Shown here in pieces: positions 51,766 through 61,118 of a stretch of 64,000 nucleotides of DNA; position 1 is the stretch's first letter; each line of letters starts with the position of its first letter. Origin of the DNA: Bin87 sp034420475 (GTDB lineage: Bacteria; Chloroflexota; Dehalococcoidia; Lucifugimonadales; UBA3495). A model generated the notes under the pieces. The model had not been told where the DNA came from. It ran no database searches and saw only the letters and a list, made by a program, of their open reading frames with translations. The stretch spans positions 1 to 64,000 of the forward strand of contig DAOULH010000034.1 of the NCBI GenBank assembly GCA_034420475.1, given 5' to 3'. The translations under genes and the position numbers were made by a program.

Positions 51766-52701
51766 CTACTGCACCGATGCCGGCTGCCGCAGCGCAGCGG
51801 GTCTGAATATGCCGGGCCGCGTCAGTCCGTCGAAGCGGTTCGGGCGCATCGCCTCGGCCAGCCCTTCCAGAACGTCGATCACCCGGGGGCCGTGCCGGCT
51901 GGGTATCTGTCCGTCGAACAGGTACACCCGGCCTTCCTGGACCGCGTCCAGCGAATTCCACTCCTCCCGCTCGGCCAGGCGCGACGTTTCCAGGATGGTA
52001 CGATCCATGTTGAAGGCGCAGGGCATCACCATCACGTAGTCGGGTTGGTAGTCGAGCGCTTCATCCCATCCCACTTCCCGGGATTTCCCCCACTTCTCGG
52101 CCAGTCCTTCCACTCCGCCCGCCAGTTCCACCAGTTCGGGCGTCCACTGTCCGGTGTTGCGCAGCGGCTCCAGCCAGTCGATGCAGAACACCTTTGGCCG
52201 GCTCCCGTCCTCAGCGCGTTCCGCTACGTAACCGGCGCGCTCCTGCAACTCGCTGACCAGACGCTGCGCGCTCTTCGTAACCGCCGCGGCATCGCCGATA
52301 CGTTGGATGTTTCCGTAGATGTCGTCCAGGCTGGCCGGCCGGATGCTCAAAATCTCCGGTTGGTAGTCCAGCGACTTGCTGGCGGTTTCGAAGACTGATC
52401 CGGCCCCGACCGCGCAAACTTCGCAGAGTTCCTGGGTCAGGATCAGGTCGGGCTGCAAGCGCCGCAACAAGTCGCCGTCAATGATGTACACCGGATTGCC
52501 CGCCGCCCGGGCCTGCTGGATGATCGTGTCGATCTCTGCACTGGAGAGGTGGGACTTGCTGCGCACACTCCGGCTCACGATGGGCAGCCCGCGGGCCGGC
52601 GCCGGATAATCGCACATGTGCGAAACGCCAACCAGTGAATCGCCCAACCCCAGGGCGAACACAATCTCCGTGGCGCTGGGCAGCAAAGAAACGATGCGCA
52701 T
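51766..52701 (-). CDS. cobalamin-binding protein (BtuF-like)
   Basis: A 311-residue protein counted from the ATG at 52701 (MRIVSLLPSATEIVFALGL). The substrate-binding-protein fold is evident from RIVSLLPSATEI, VGVSHMCDYP, PDLILTQELCEVCAVG and WGKSREVGWDEALDYQPDYVM. There is no signal peptide, as in a known cytoplasmic branch of such proteins, so transport is doubtful. A small upstream extension to 52755 is possible. No btuC or btuD lies nearby. Confidence 0.75.
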   Translation of the reverse strand: MRIVSLLPSATEIVFALGLGDSLVGVSHMCDYPAPARGLPIVSRSVRSKSHLSSAEIDTIIQQARAAGNPVYIIDGDLLRRLQPDLILTQELCEVCAVGAGSVFETASKSLDYQPEILSIRPASLDDIYGNIQRIGDAAAVTKSAQRLVSELQERAGYVAERAEDGSRPKVFCIDWLEPLRNTGQWTPELVELAGGVEGLAEKWGKSREVGWDEALDYQPDYVMVMPCAFNMDRTILETSRLAEREEWNSLDAVQEGRVYLFDGQIPSRHGPRVIDVLEGLAEAMRPNRFDGLTRPGIFRPAALRQPASVQ

Positions 52702-52830
52702 GGCGGGCATTGTAGGCCCACGGAACACACTTGGCAAACGGCGAGGGATTGACACCGGACGTCAGACGGAACGCAGTCTGACGCTGGAATGGTATGATGG
52801 GCGCCACCACTGCGCAAGGCGCTTACTGCC

Positions 52831-53496
52831 ATGACGACCGCACCGAAACCAACCGTCGCTGCACCCACTGCGGTGCTCCCCGTGGCCGAGCCGCCCGGAA
52901 CCATCCGACTGGACCTGTCCGCACTGGGCATCGACCACCGGGCGGCCAATTTCCCAGCGCGGTTCATCGAGTTCTGCGAGCGGAACAACCTTTACGAAAT
53001 GGAAGTCAACGCCGCCGGGGAGCTGCTGATACTGCCTATGACTGGATTTCGCGGTAACCAGGAAGAGAATTTTGTCAATTATTTCGTGACGGACTGGCGG
53101 CTCGCCAACGGAGGCGCCTCGTCATCCCAGACCAGTCGCTTTCGTCTTCCCTCGGGAGAGTTGCGCGGACCGGACGCCGCGTGGATCACGCAGGAACGGT
53201 TGGAGGCACTGACGGAAGATGAATGGAATCGTGCAGTGGAAGGTGCGCCCGATTTCGTGGTCGAAATCCGTTCGAGGACAGACGACCTGCTTCCTCTGCA
53301 AAATAAGATGGATCTGTGGTTGACTGGTGGCGTCCGCTTAGGGTGGCTGATCGATTCGGCAAATCGTCGCGTATACGTTTACCGTTCAGGCCAGCCAGAA
53401 CCGGAAGTTCTCGAAGACCCCGAAACTCTGAGCGGCGAGGACGTGATGCCCGGCTTTTCCTTCCCGGTTCGGCAATACATCTTCGACCTGCCCTGA
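52831..53496 (+). CDS. Uma2 family endonuclease-like protein
   Basis: A 221-residue Uma2 protein of a longer subtype. Core motifs are GPDAAWITQERLEAL, APDFVVEIRSRTDDLLPLQNKMDLWLTGGVRLGWLID. It differs clearly from the tandem copies at 10-12 kb. It is followed after 14 bases by folD and is read in the same direction, so it may be part of that operon. Confidence 0.85.
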   Translation: MTTAPKPTVAAPTAVLPVAEPPGTIRLDLSALGIDHRAANFPARFIEFCERNNLYEMEVNAAGELLILPMTGFRGNQEENFVNYFVTDWRLANGGASSSQTSRFRLPSGELRGPDAAWITQERLEALTEDEWNRAVEGAPDFVVEIRSRTDDLLPLQNKMDLWLTGGVRLGWLIDSANRRVYVYRSGQPEPEVLEDPETLSGEDVMPGFSFPVRQYIFDLP

Positions 53497-53510
53497 TACC
53501 GTTGGCTGCG

Positions 53511-54395
53511 ATGCCCGCCCGCGTCCTCAACGGCAACGAAATCGCGGCCGGCCTCCGTGAAGAGGTTGCGGCCGGCGTGGCCGATCTGGTCGCATCCGGT
53601 AGGCCCGCACCGGGCCTGGCCGCGGTCCTCGTGGGCAATGACCCCGCTTCCGGCGTGTATGTACGGAACAAAGGCCGGGCGTGTGAGGAAGCCGGCATAT
53701 TCTCCGAGATATTCTACATGCCCGCGGACGTGTCTCAGGCCAACCTCCTGAGCCTGATCGACCAGTTGAACCAGGACACCAGGTTCCACGGCATCCTGGT
53801 CCAACTCCCCCTGCCGGACGGCCTGGATGAGCCCACCGTCATCGAGCGCGTCGACCCCGGCAAGGATGTTGACGGCCTCCATCCCCTCAGCCAGGGCCGA
53901 ATGCTCCAGGGCGAGCCCGCCTACCTTCCCTGCACACCGTCGGGCGTCCAACAGGTCCTGCTGCGTTCCGGCTACGACCCTGCCGGGCAGCACGTGGTGA
54001 TCGTTGGTCGCAGCAACATTGTGGGCAAGCCCCTGGCGGCCCTGCTGATGCAGCGCTCCCCCGGCGGCAACGCCACCGTCACCGTCTGCCATACGCGCAC
54101 TCGCAACCTGCCTGACGTGACCCGTCAGGCCGACATCCTCGTCGCCGCCATGGGAGTTCCCGGAGCCATCGGCGCCGACATGGTGCGCGACGGCGCCGTC
54201 GTCATCGACGTGGGCATCAACCGGGTGGACGACGCCAACCGCCGCCGCGGTTACCGCCTAGTGGGCGACGTTGATTATGAGGCCGTCGCCGCCAAAGCTG
54301 AGGCCATCACTCCCGTTCCCGGCGGCATCGGCCCCATGACCATCGCCGTGCTGCTCAGCAACACGTTGCAGGCCGCCCGCAGCAGCCCGGATTGA
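53511..54395 (+). CDS. folD: bifunctional methylenetetrahydrofolate dehydrogenase/cyclohydrolase
   Basis: A 294-residue enzyme interconverting one-carbon folates with NADP. The ATG at 53511 gives MPARVLNGNEIAAGLREEV. Active-site motifs are SGVYVRNKGRACEEAGI (catalytic Lys), GILVQLPLP, KDVDGLHP, GRSNIVGKP (NADP) and PGGIGPMT. Length is normal. It overlaps or abuts queA and lies about 6 kb from metF, so folate genes cluster loosely here. Confidence 0.95.
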   Translation: MPARVLNGNEIAAGLREEVAAGVADLVASGRPAPGLAAVLVGNDPASGVYVRNKGRACEEAGIFSEIFYMPADVSQANLLSLIDQLNQDTRFHGILVQLPLPDGLDEPTVIERVDPGKDVDGLHPLSQGRMLQGEPAYLPCTPSGVQQVLLRSGYDPAGQHVVIVGRSNIVGKPLAALLMQRSPGGNATVTVCHTRTRNLPDVTRQADILVAAMGVPGAIGADMVRDGAVVIDVGINRVDDANRRRGYRLVGDVDYEAVAAKAEAITPVPGGIGPMTIAVLLSNTLQAARSSPD

Positions 54396-54397
54396 CT

Positions 54398-55453
54398 ATG
54401 GAACCAGGGCGAACCGGTGACTTCGACTACGTCCTGCCCGAGGAGCGCATCGCGCAGACTCCGGCCGAACCTCGCGATTCGTCCCGGCTGCTGGTGCTGG
54501 ACCGCTCCCGACCTGACGGTTCTCTGGATCACCGCAGTTTCCGTGATCTGACCGAATACCTGCGTCCCGGCGACCTCATGGTCTTCAACCGCAGCCGGGT
54601 GATACCGGCCCGGCTCTACGGCACGGAGGCACGATCCGGCGCCCGCGTCGAGGTGCTGTTGGTCCGCCGCCAGGAACCCGGCGTCTGGCAGGCCCTGGGA
54701 CGCCCCGGCCGTCGGCTCCGGGTGGGCGCCCAGGTCACGGTCGAAGCCCGCGACGGAACCGATTCGGCTCAGGTAGAAATCCTCGAGGTCCTGGAGAACG
54801 GCCTGCGCCAGGTGCGGGTCAGCGACGATTCCGCCCTGGACGGCCTGGGCGAACTGCCGCTGCCTCCCTACATCAAGGAGACGCCCGACGACCCGAACCG
54901 CTACCAGACCGTCTATGCGGACACTCCCGGCAGCGTGGCCGCCCCCACGGCAGGACTGCACTTCACCGAGCCGCTCCTCAACTCGATCCGCTCTCACGGA
55001 GTAACCACCGCATGGGTGACCCTCCACGTCGGCCTCGATACCTTCCGACCCGTCCACGGCGAAAACATCGCCGAGCACAAGATCCACACCGAATGGTTCG
55101 AACTGCCCCAAGAGACGGCGGCGGCGATCAACGAGACCCGGCGGCGCGGCGGCCGGATCATCGCCGTCGGCACTACCACCGTCCGCACCCTGGAGCACGT
55201 TGCGCAGGTCTGCCATTCCGAAGGAACGACGGAGATCGCTGCCTCCGTAGGCGATGCCGACCTGTTCATCCTGCCCGGACACCCGTTCCGGTTGGTGGAC
55301 GCCATGGTCACCAACTTCCACCTGCCCCGGTCCACCCTGCTGATGCTGGTGTCCGCCTTTGCGGGCCGGGAGCGCATCCTGGCCGCGTATGAAGAAGCAG
55401 TCCGCCGCAAGTACCGCTTCTACTCATTCGGCGATGCCATGCTGCTACTATAG
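54398..55453 (+). CDS. queA: S-adenosylmethionine:tRNA ribosyltransferase-isomerase
   Basis: A 351-residue enzyme that makes epoxyqueuosine in tRNA. The family opening is FDYVLPEERIAQTPAEPRDSSRLL, followed by LMVFNRSRVIPARLYG, LPLPPYIK, GSVAAPTAGLHFT and FHLPRSTLLMLVSAFAGRE. The ATG at 54398 lies two bases after the folD stop; a TTG at 54392 would overlap it. Other queuosine genes (tgt, queG) are not in the window. Confidence 0.95.
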   Translation: MEPGRTGDFDYVLPEERIAQTPAEPRDSSRLLVLDRSRPDGSLDHRSFRDLTEYLRPGDLMVFNRSRVIPARLYGTEARSGARVEVLLVRRQEPGVWQALGRPGRRLRVGAQVTVEARDGTDSAQVEILEVLENGLRQVRVSDDSALDGLGELPLPPYIKETPDDPNRYQTVYADTPGSVAAPTAGLHFTEPLLNSIRSHGVTTAWVTLHVGLDTFRPVHGENIAEHKIHTEWFELPQETAAAINETRRRGGRIIAVGTTTVRTLEHVAQVCHSEGTTEIAASVGDADLFILPGHPFRLVDAMVTNFHLPRSTLLMLVSAFAGRERILAAYEEAVRRKYRFYSFGDAMLLL

Positions 55454-55605
55454 CGTCGGGGCATAACTTGTCCGTCAAAATTCGGCATCCTGGGTTCATG
55501 CCCCCGGTTGCCGGGGCAATAACCTACTTGTCAATTTCAATGAGCATCATCAATGCAGGTCGAGATGCAGCAATTAATGCGGCCCTGCCCCATCCCAAGT
55601 TACCG

Positions 55606-55983
55606 CTAGCAGTTGCTGTCACCGCCACCCCGCATCAGAAGACCAACTTCAGGAATGAGTTGCTTGTTTATCGGATCAACAACAAGCAACAGAACCTCCA
55701 GTGTCGTCGCTCCCAATAAGTAAAGGTTCTCCGGGCCAAATACAACCATAGCTTCACCGTCGATACCGTCAACTTCAACGAAGGCCATTCCCGTCTGGCG
55801 TTCCTCAATTTGGCCGTTGGCGAACCGCAGACGTCGCGTCCTGGTAGCTTCAATGCCCAACCGATGCAACAGACTGGCCGGCATCACCGAAAAGGTGGCT
55901 CCGGTATCCACAAGCGCTTCAACCGTTTCCCGGGCCGCAGAATCCGGATTGCCCACCGTCATTTCAACGCTGAAAGTTCCCAT
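55606..55983 (-). CDS. retropepsin-like aspartic protease domain protein
   Basis: A 125-residue protein with one aspartyl-protease half: VEALVDTGATFSVMPASLLHRLG has the DTGA active site (about residues 27-30) and YLLGATTLEVLLLVVDP the second hydrophobic Gly motif. It would act as a dimer, as in retropepsins. Short proteins of this kind are common in Chloroflexota and Cyanobacteria; their substrates are unknown. It is a relative of the frameshifted copy at 57754. Confidence 0.75.
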   Translation of the reverse strand: MGTFSVEMTVGNPDSAARETVEALVDTGATFSVMPASLLHRLGIEATRTRRLRFANGQIEERQTGMAFVEVDGIDGEAMVVFGPENLYLLGATTLEVLLLVVDPINKQLIPEVGLLMRGGGDSNC

Positions 55984-56032
55984 GCCGATTTCCTCACGAG
56001 GTGATGATTGAGAGCGGTCAGTGTACCAGTCG

Positions 56033-57046
56033 CTACGCCATCAGCTCTGCTAGATGAGGCTCGAACACTCGCTTGAACGCAACCAATTGTGCTTCCACCC
56101 ATTCCTGCAATTCCCGTAACCGCTCCGGGTTGTCCTCGTCCAAGCTTCCCTCGCGCACTGTCAGAATGCGAGATGCTAGCCGGTTGTCTTGGCGCAACCA
56201 TTCCAGCGGCCCCGCAAGTTCGCTTTCAATCAGTTCTTTTTGCTCAGCCAATTTGTCGAAGATGGCTTCGTTCTGCGTTTTGTCGTCAGAGTTGATGTAA
56301 AGTTGAACCCAGACTTTCCCAGGAAATAGGTTTAGGGATTCATCGCTGGCGCCATAATATATGCGGTCTCGCCAAGGAGAGTCCGGGCGGAACCTTTGCC
56401 ATCTCCAACGAGGATGGTTCCCGCCAGGTGTGAGTCCACTCTCTTCTAACAATCTGCTGTCCAGTTCATCGAAAAACTGTCTGCGCCGTGCCGTCGATTC
56501 GGCACTGGTTCTAGCTCGCCTGTCGCGCTGTGCACTGGCCATCCTTTTCTGCCAATCATTAGGCATTGCCACTAATCGAAAATGAGGCGCAGGCCGTGAG
56601 TTATCAATCTTCCAAGCCTCAACCACCACACCGAAAAACGCTGTGTCTTCTCCCGTCCGCTGGTTTAACCAGTCCAACGCCTGGCGGTGCTCGTCCTGAA
56701 ATTCTCGCGTCAGCCACACCACCGCGTAAGGATCGTAGCCTGCGGCGTAAGTCAGCAACTGACCCAAATGCGTGTGATTGGTGGCCTCTAGTTGGTTTTC
56801 AATAATCACTGGTCGGTCGCTGCCCCGGTCGTGGGCCAGTACGTCCAAGGAAAACGGCCCAACAGGAGCCTCACGCTCCCGGAACTCCAAATCCAACCCT
56901 AACGCCTCTCCCAACTTGTCCAGGTTCTCCGCCAGCCACCTCGAAAAGTTATGCTCTTCGTGCGGCCAAACCGTGCGCAGGCTAACCCGCTCAATCACTC
57001 CCAAATCCACCATCGTCATGCTCCATGTCATGCTGCCGACCGTCAC
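56033..57046 (-). CDS. DUF4268/restriction-endonuclease-like protein
   Basis: A 337-residue protein. FSLDVLAHDRGSDRPVIIENQLEATNHTHLGQLLTYAAG has the PD-(D/E)XK-like D...ExQ site (about residues 67-97). The C-terminal part (FFDELDSRLL, RIYYGASDES, KVWVQLYINSDDKTQNEAIFDKL) is DUF4268. Such proteins stand near restriction or defence genes, but no methylase is present. Its GTG start at 57046 overlaps the upstream stop by four bases (GTGA). Confidence 0.75.
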   Translation of the reverse strand: MTVGSMTWSMTMVDLGVIERVSLRTVWPHEEHNFSRWLAENLDKLGEALGLDLEFREREAPVGPFSLDVLAHDRGSDRPVIIENQLEATNHTHLGQLLTYAAGYDPYAVVWLTREFQDEHRQALDWLNQRTGEDTAFFGVVVEAWKIDNSRPAPHFRLVAMPNDWQKRMASAQRDRRARTSAESTARRRQFFDELDSRLLEESGLTPGGNHPRWRWQRFRPDSPWRDRIYYGASDESLNLFPGKVWVQLYINSDDKTQNEAIFDKLAEQKELIESELAGPLEWLRQDNRLASRILTVREGSLDEDNPERLRELQEWVEAQLVAFKRVFEPHLAELMA

Positions 57047-57444
57047 TCTACCGACGGTATTCGTTCCTCAATGATAACGTCGCCGCCATCCCACCAGTCG
57101 ATGCTGAGGCGGCTGCCGGCCAGCAGGTCCGTGCCGATCATAGGAGCACTATCCATCATTGGCACCCAAACATCCACAGGCTGCCCGTGCCACAGCAGCC
57201 GCGTAGTGTATGCCGCGGTCCGGATAGTTCGCCCATCCGCCAAGGTTACGTCGCGTCTTACGTAACTCTCCAATCCCAGTGACCGGATGATTGGTTCCGG
57301 CAACGCAAGGGCACCCGTGAACCCAGTATCGACGACGACTTCCAACGCCTGAAACGTCCAATTGGCACCGGCAATGCTAATGGAAATACGCGCTTCCAAA
57401 GCCCGGTCATCGTCTTGTCCTGGCGATACTCGCCCTCTAATCAT
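57043..57444 (-). CDS. retropepsin-like aspartic protease domain protein
   Basis: A 133-residue protein counted from the ATG at 57444. VVVDTGFTGALALPEPIIRSLG is the active site with DTGF instead of DTGA (about residues 39-42), and PMIGTDLLAGSRLSID the later motif. It overlaps its upstream neighbour by eight bases and the DUF4268 gene by four. The three are translationally coupled. Confidence 0.75.
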   Translation of the reverse strand: MIRGRVSPGQDDDRALEARISISIAGANWTFQALEVVVDTGFTGALALPEPIIRSLGLESYVRRDVTLADGRTIRTAAYTTRLLWHGQPVDVWVPMMDSAPMIGTDLLAGSRLSIDWWDGGDVIIEERIPSVE

Positions 57445-57742
57445 TAGCACGCCCTTTTTGAGAAGCGATGTGAGCCATAGTACCCCGATAGCCAAACTTT
57501 GCGAAACTGTACTGCTCTTTGCCCACCAGTTCGGCCCAAGTGTGGGCGCCAGGGTGCCGTTCCCACAGACGCTTGGTGATTTCCATGTCGCTGCGCGGCC
57601 CCGTGTACTTGCCAACCTCGTAGTCCCCGCTATGCACGTCGATGACAACCAACTCGCCCCAGTGGTTGGCCTCCATATCCTCGCGGATGCCTTCGTAGAT
57701 TTTGCGCCCGACGGCCGCGACTTGTTCACCTGTGAGTTCCAT
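57437..57742 (-). CDS. hypothetical protein in retropepsin operon
   Basis: A 101-residue protein counted from the ATG at 57742, preceded by AGGAGG. MELTGEQVAAVGRKIYEGIREDMEANHWGELVVIDVHSGDYEVG and TAELVGKEQY-like text (WAELVGKEQYSFAKFGYRG) are of unknown family, though the pattern KIYEGIRE...GDYEVG recurs in Chloroflexota and Cyanobacteria. It lies between two retropepsin-like genes. Confidence 0.65.
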   Translation of the reverse strand: MELTGEQVAAVGRKIYEGIREDMEANHWGELVVIDVHSGDYEVGKYTGPRSDMEITKRLWERHPGAHTWAELVGKEQYSFAKFGYRGTMAHIASQKGRAND

Positions 57743-57753
57743 GTCATTCCTCC

Positions 57754-58106
57754 TCACATCAACAGGTCTTCCTGCTCAATCAGCCGTTGGTCCATCGGGT
57801 CAACCACTAGCGCCAGATCCTCCAGCGTCGTCGCCCCCATCAGGTACTGACCTTCCGGACCAAATGCCACTTGCGCCACTGCATTGCGTCCCTGCACGGA
57901 AACGGAGCCCAGGCCGTTTGCAGTTCGACGCGCCGTCCATCCGCCACCTGCGCGAACCTGGTTTCCACTGGCTCGATCCCCAATTCGTGCAACAAGCTCG
58001 CCGGCAGCATCGTGTTGGTCGCTCCCGTGTCCACCAAGGCCGAAACGGTGGCGCCCGCTTCCGCGAACAGGCTGCCTACCCATAGATCGACGCTGAAAGT
58101 TCCCAT
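57754..58106 (-). pseudogene. retropepsin-like gene interrupted by a frameshift
   Basis: From the ATG at 58106 the frame reads MGTFSVDLWVGSLF, then VSALVDTGATNTMLPASLLHELG, and runs to VELQT. The rest (GLGSVSVQGRNAVAQVAFGPEGQYLMGATTLEDLALVVDP) lies in the next frame and ends at 57754. One extra G in the GG run near 57912 restores a single frame that aligns end to end with the gene at 55606-55983. It is either a recent inactivation or a sequencing error. Confidence 0.65.
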
Positions 58107-58130
58107 GTCGTGCGTCTCCGCATCCACTGG

Positions 58131-59234
58131 TCAATAAACCTTGTACTCCTCCAGCACCGCCGCATCCAGGTGCAGGCCCATACCGGGCTCCGTGGGCGCG
58201 ATGATTTCGCCGTTGTCCCATTCCGGCAGCACGCTGTTCAGCTGGTAGTACACCGGGTCGCGCTCCTCCTCGAACACCTCGACGAACAAGCCATGGGCGT
58301 GGGCCGGCAGCAGTTGCACCGCCAGCTGCGGCTCCTCGTGGTGCGCCATCCGGACGCCTCGCATCTGCGCCGCGCCGGCCACCCGCTTCCATTCCGAAAT
58401 CCCGCCGCAGATCGCCGCGTCGATGTTCAGGATGTCCACCGCCTCGGCGTCCATGAGTCGCTGCCCGCCCCACGAACTGCTCTCGCCCTGGCCGGCGGCC
58501 ACCGGTATTCCAGTGCGCAGCCGAACCTGCCGCATGTCGTTGTCCGCGTTCTGCCACCGGCAGGGCTCTTCCAGCCACGCCAGCCCCATCTCCTTCGCCG
58601 GGCCGGCGAACTCCAGCGCCTCCTCCAGCGTCCACGCCTGGTTCGAATCACACACGATGATGAAATCATCGCCCAGCGTGTCCCGTATCGCCCGAACTCG
58701 GAGCAGGTCGTCCGCGACTGCGACGCCGCCCGTCTTCAGCTTCACGCCGCCGATGCCGCGCTCTCGCTGGTGCAACAGGTCCTCCACCATGTACGCGGTG
58801 TCCCGCCCCTGCACGTAGTACGCGAACCGCACTACCGGCGACCGCTCCGCATAGCCTCCCAGCAGCGTCCGCACGGGCACCCCCAGCGCCTTGCCGGCGA
58901 TGTCCCACAGCGCCACGTCGATGGCGGCGACGGCCCGCATGGCGATGGCCTTGTTGCCGATGTGCGGGGTCAGCGCGAACATCTTCTGCCAGCAACGCTC
59001 GATGGCCATGGGGTCCTCGCCCTTCACGGCCTCCGCCATCGGCCCCACCACCAGGTCCTTGAGCAGTTCATACCCGGTCCGCTCGTCTCCCGAGTAGATC
59101 TCGCTCACCAACCCTTCGTCGGTGTGGACCCGAACCACGATGGTGCACCGCGATTCGATCTGGTACACGCTGCCGCTGAACCGCGTGCTCAATGGGATCC
59201 TAACGATGTCCGCTTCTACGTTGGTGATACGCAT
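58131..59234 (-). CDS. enolase-superfamily enzyme (mandelate racemase/muconate lactonizing type)
   Basis: A 367-residue enzyme counted from the ATG at 59234, with GGAGG 11 bases upstream. The N-terminal capping domain is followed by a TIM barrel: GVKLKTGG (KxK, about residue 163), CDSNQAW (metal Asp, about 192), LEEP (Glu, about 221), GQGESSS (third site, about 244) and a catalytic His in AHHEEP. The acid/base set fits racemase or sugar-acid dehydratase activity. SAR202-type genomes are noted for large numbers of these enzymes. The substrate is unknown. Confidence 0.88.
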   Translation of the reverse strand: MRITNVEADIVRIPLSTRFSGSVYQIESRCTIVVRVHTDEGLVSEIYSGDERTGYELLKDLVVGPMAEAVKGEDPMAIERCWQKMFALTPHIGNKAIAMRAVAAIDVALWDIAGKALGVPVRTLLGGYAERSPVVRFAYYVQGRDTAYMVEDLLHQRERGIGGVKLKTGGVAVADDLLRVRAIRDTLGDDFIIVCDSNQAWTLEEALEFAGPAKEMGLAWLEEPCRWQNADNDMRQVRLRTGIPVAAGQGESSSWGGQRLMDAEAVDILNIDAAICGGISEWKRVAGAAQMRGVRMAHHEEPQLAVQLLPAHAHGLFVEVFEEERDPVYYQLNSVLPEWDNGEIIAPTEPGMGLHLDAAVLEEYKVY

Positions 59235-59431
59235 GAACGCGCCGCCTCCAATCAATTCAATCCAAAACTGCGATCAATTATACGCGCCGCCACGCGGGGA
59301 CCTGGTGAACTGCTCGTTCCTTGACCCGTATCGCGGCCCGCCCTACAATCCTGCTGGCCGCCTGCCGGGCGCTGGTTCAAATTCCACGCCGGTTGCCGCG
59401 GATCAACCCAAGAAACGTTGGTGCCTGAAAG

Positions 59432-60202
59432 ATGCCCGTTAGAGTCGGCCGTGTGCCGTATCTGGAAGCCGAACCCTTCTACTTCGACATGGCGCGTCGC
59501 GGATACGAACTGCGCGATACCACCCCGCGTCAGTTGGGCGACGCCCTGGCCAGCGGTGAGCTTGACGCCGGCCCGGCCCACCTCACCGACGTATTTCGCC
59601 TCGAAGATCAATTCGAACCCGTGGGCGGCTTTTGCTTCTCCACCCTGAGCCGCGCGGTCAGCGTGTGCCTCTACTCCCAGCACCCGATGGAGGAGCTGGG
59701 CGGGGTCACTATCGGCGTGTCTGACGAGGACGTCACCGCAGCCAAGCTGCTCGAGGTGCTGCTCCGCCGGAAGTACAACCTGGAGCCGGGCGAGTTTGTC
59801 GCCAGACCCGGCGACGTTATTCGCCCCGACGAGACCTTCGACGCCTTCGTGCTCATCGGCAACCGCGCCCTGCGGCGACGCCGGGGCGTTCGCGGCTTCG
59901 CTCACCGCTTCGACCTGGGTTCCGAATGGACCCAGTGGACCAACCTGCCCTTCGTTTTCAGCCAATGGGTGATGCGCAAGGACCTGGAGGACCGGGAGAA
60001 GGCCATCCTCGAAGACACCCTGTATGTCGGTCTGGAAGAAGGCGTAGATGGCCTGTACCACCTCAACGAGCCGCGCGACGAACTGCTCATGCTGCCCCGC
60101 GATGTCGTCGAATACGTCCAGGGCATCCGCTATTACGTGGGCCGGTCCGAGCAGCAGGCCATCTCCCGATTCCGCGAACTCCTCGAGGGTTTGCCAAGCT
60201 AG
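59432..60202 (+). CDS. mqnA: chorismate dehydratase-like protein (futalosine pathway)
   Basis: A 256-residue protein resembling MqnA, the first enzyme of the futalosine route to menaquinone. VRVGRVPYLEAEPFYF is the family opening, DALASGELDAGPAHLTDVFRL the substrate-binding part and ILEDTLYVGLEEGVDGLYHLN the late helix; YVGRSEQQAISRFRELLEGL is the typical ending. Other mqn genes are not in the window. It is followed after 46 bases by metF. Confidence 0.75.
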   Translation: MPVRVGRVPYLEAEPFYFDMARRGYELRDTTPRQLGDALASGELDAGPAHLTDVFRLEDQFEPVGGFCFSTLSRAVSVCLYSQHPMEELGGVTIGVSDEDVTAAKLLEVLLRRKYNLEPGEFVARPGDVIRPDETFDAFVLIGNRALRRRRGVRGFAHRFDLGSEWTQWTNLPFVFSQWVMRKDLEDREKAILEDTLYVGLEEGVDGLYHLNEPRDELLMLPRDVVEYVQGIRYYVGRSEQQAISRFRELLEGLPS

Positions 60203-60248
60203 CCGGCGGCCCTGCGCAAAGTCGGGACACCCGTTTCCCATCCGCCTG

Positions 60249-61118
60249 ATGGCAAAGGTCGTCGACCGCACCCACGCACAGACCGGACGCCCGGCGTTCA
60301 TCTGCGATTACTCGCCGCCTCGCTCCGGACGGCCCGAGGATGTTCCCGCCCCGCCCCATTCGGCCGATTTCGTCTCGGCCGCTTACAACCCGGGTCGTGC
60401 GGTACGGATGAGTTCCGTGGCCGCCGCCGCCGTTCTCCGCGACCGATACGACGCCGACGCGATCTTCACCCTGGCCACGCGGGACATGAACCGCCTGGCA
60501 TTGGAGTCCCTGCTTCTCGGAGCGCAGGCCCTGGGACTGGAAAACGTAATCGTCGTCGCCGGAGATGCGTTCGGAGCCAGGGACACTGCGGCCCCGGTGT
60601 ACGACTACCGCCCCACTGAGCTCATCAGCGCCATCGCAAACCTTAACTCAGGCGCCGATCACCGCGGCAGCAACCTCCGCTCCCCCACGGATTTCTGTAT
60701 CGGCGCCACCGTCGACCTGGGCCGGGGGATCGAACCGGAGGCGGCCTTAGCGGTCCGCAAGGTAGCGGCCGGGGCGCACTTTCTGATCACCCAGCCCGTA
60801 TTCGACCCGGCGGACATCGCCCGTTTCATCGACGCTTACGCGGCCAGCCGCGGAACTGCGCCGCCGGTTCCCGCGTTCTACGGCGTCGGGCTCATGGAAC
60901 CGGAAGGCGTGTCATTCACCAGCGTTCCACAGTGGATCACCGATGACCTGGCCGCCGGACGCTCCGGTGTGGATATCGCACTCCAGGTATGGGAACGATT
61001 GCGCGGCGCCGGGGCTACCGACTGCTACCTGGTCCCGCCCATCCGGCGCAGCGGCGCCCGGAATTATGCTGCCGCCAGCCAGTTCCTGGAAGGGGCGGTT
61101 GCGCCGGCCGCTGACTGA
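60249..61118 (+). CDS. metF: methylenetetrahydrofolate reductase
   Basis: A 289-residue enzyme of the MetF fold. The N-terminus ICDYSPPRSG is the YitJ-type variant of the FEFFPPK motif. SVAAAAVLRDRYDADAIFTLATRDMNRLALES corresponds to the flavin/folate barrel, and GAHFLITQPVFDPADIARFIDAY is the characteristic C-terminal motif. It reduces methylene-THF to methyl-THF. The ATG at 60249 is used; the longer frame overlaps mqnA without support. Confidence 0.85.
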   Translation: MAKVVDRTHAQTGRPAFICDYSPPRSGRPEDVPAPPHSADFVSAAYNPGRAVRMSSVAAAAVLRDRYDADAIFTLATRDMNRLALESLLLGAQALGLENVIVVAGDAFGARDTAAPVYDYRPTELISAIANLNSGADHRGSNLRSPTDFCIGATVDLGRGIEPEAALAVRKVAAGAHFLITQPVFDPADIARFIDAYAASRGTAPPVPAFYGVGLMEPEGVSFTSVPQWITDDLAAGRSGVDIALQVWERLRGAGATDCYLVPPIRRSGARNYAAASQFLEGAVAPAAD

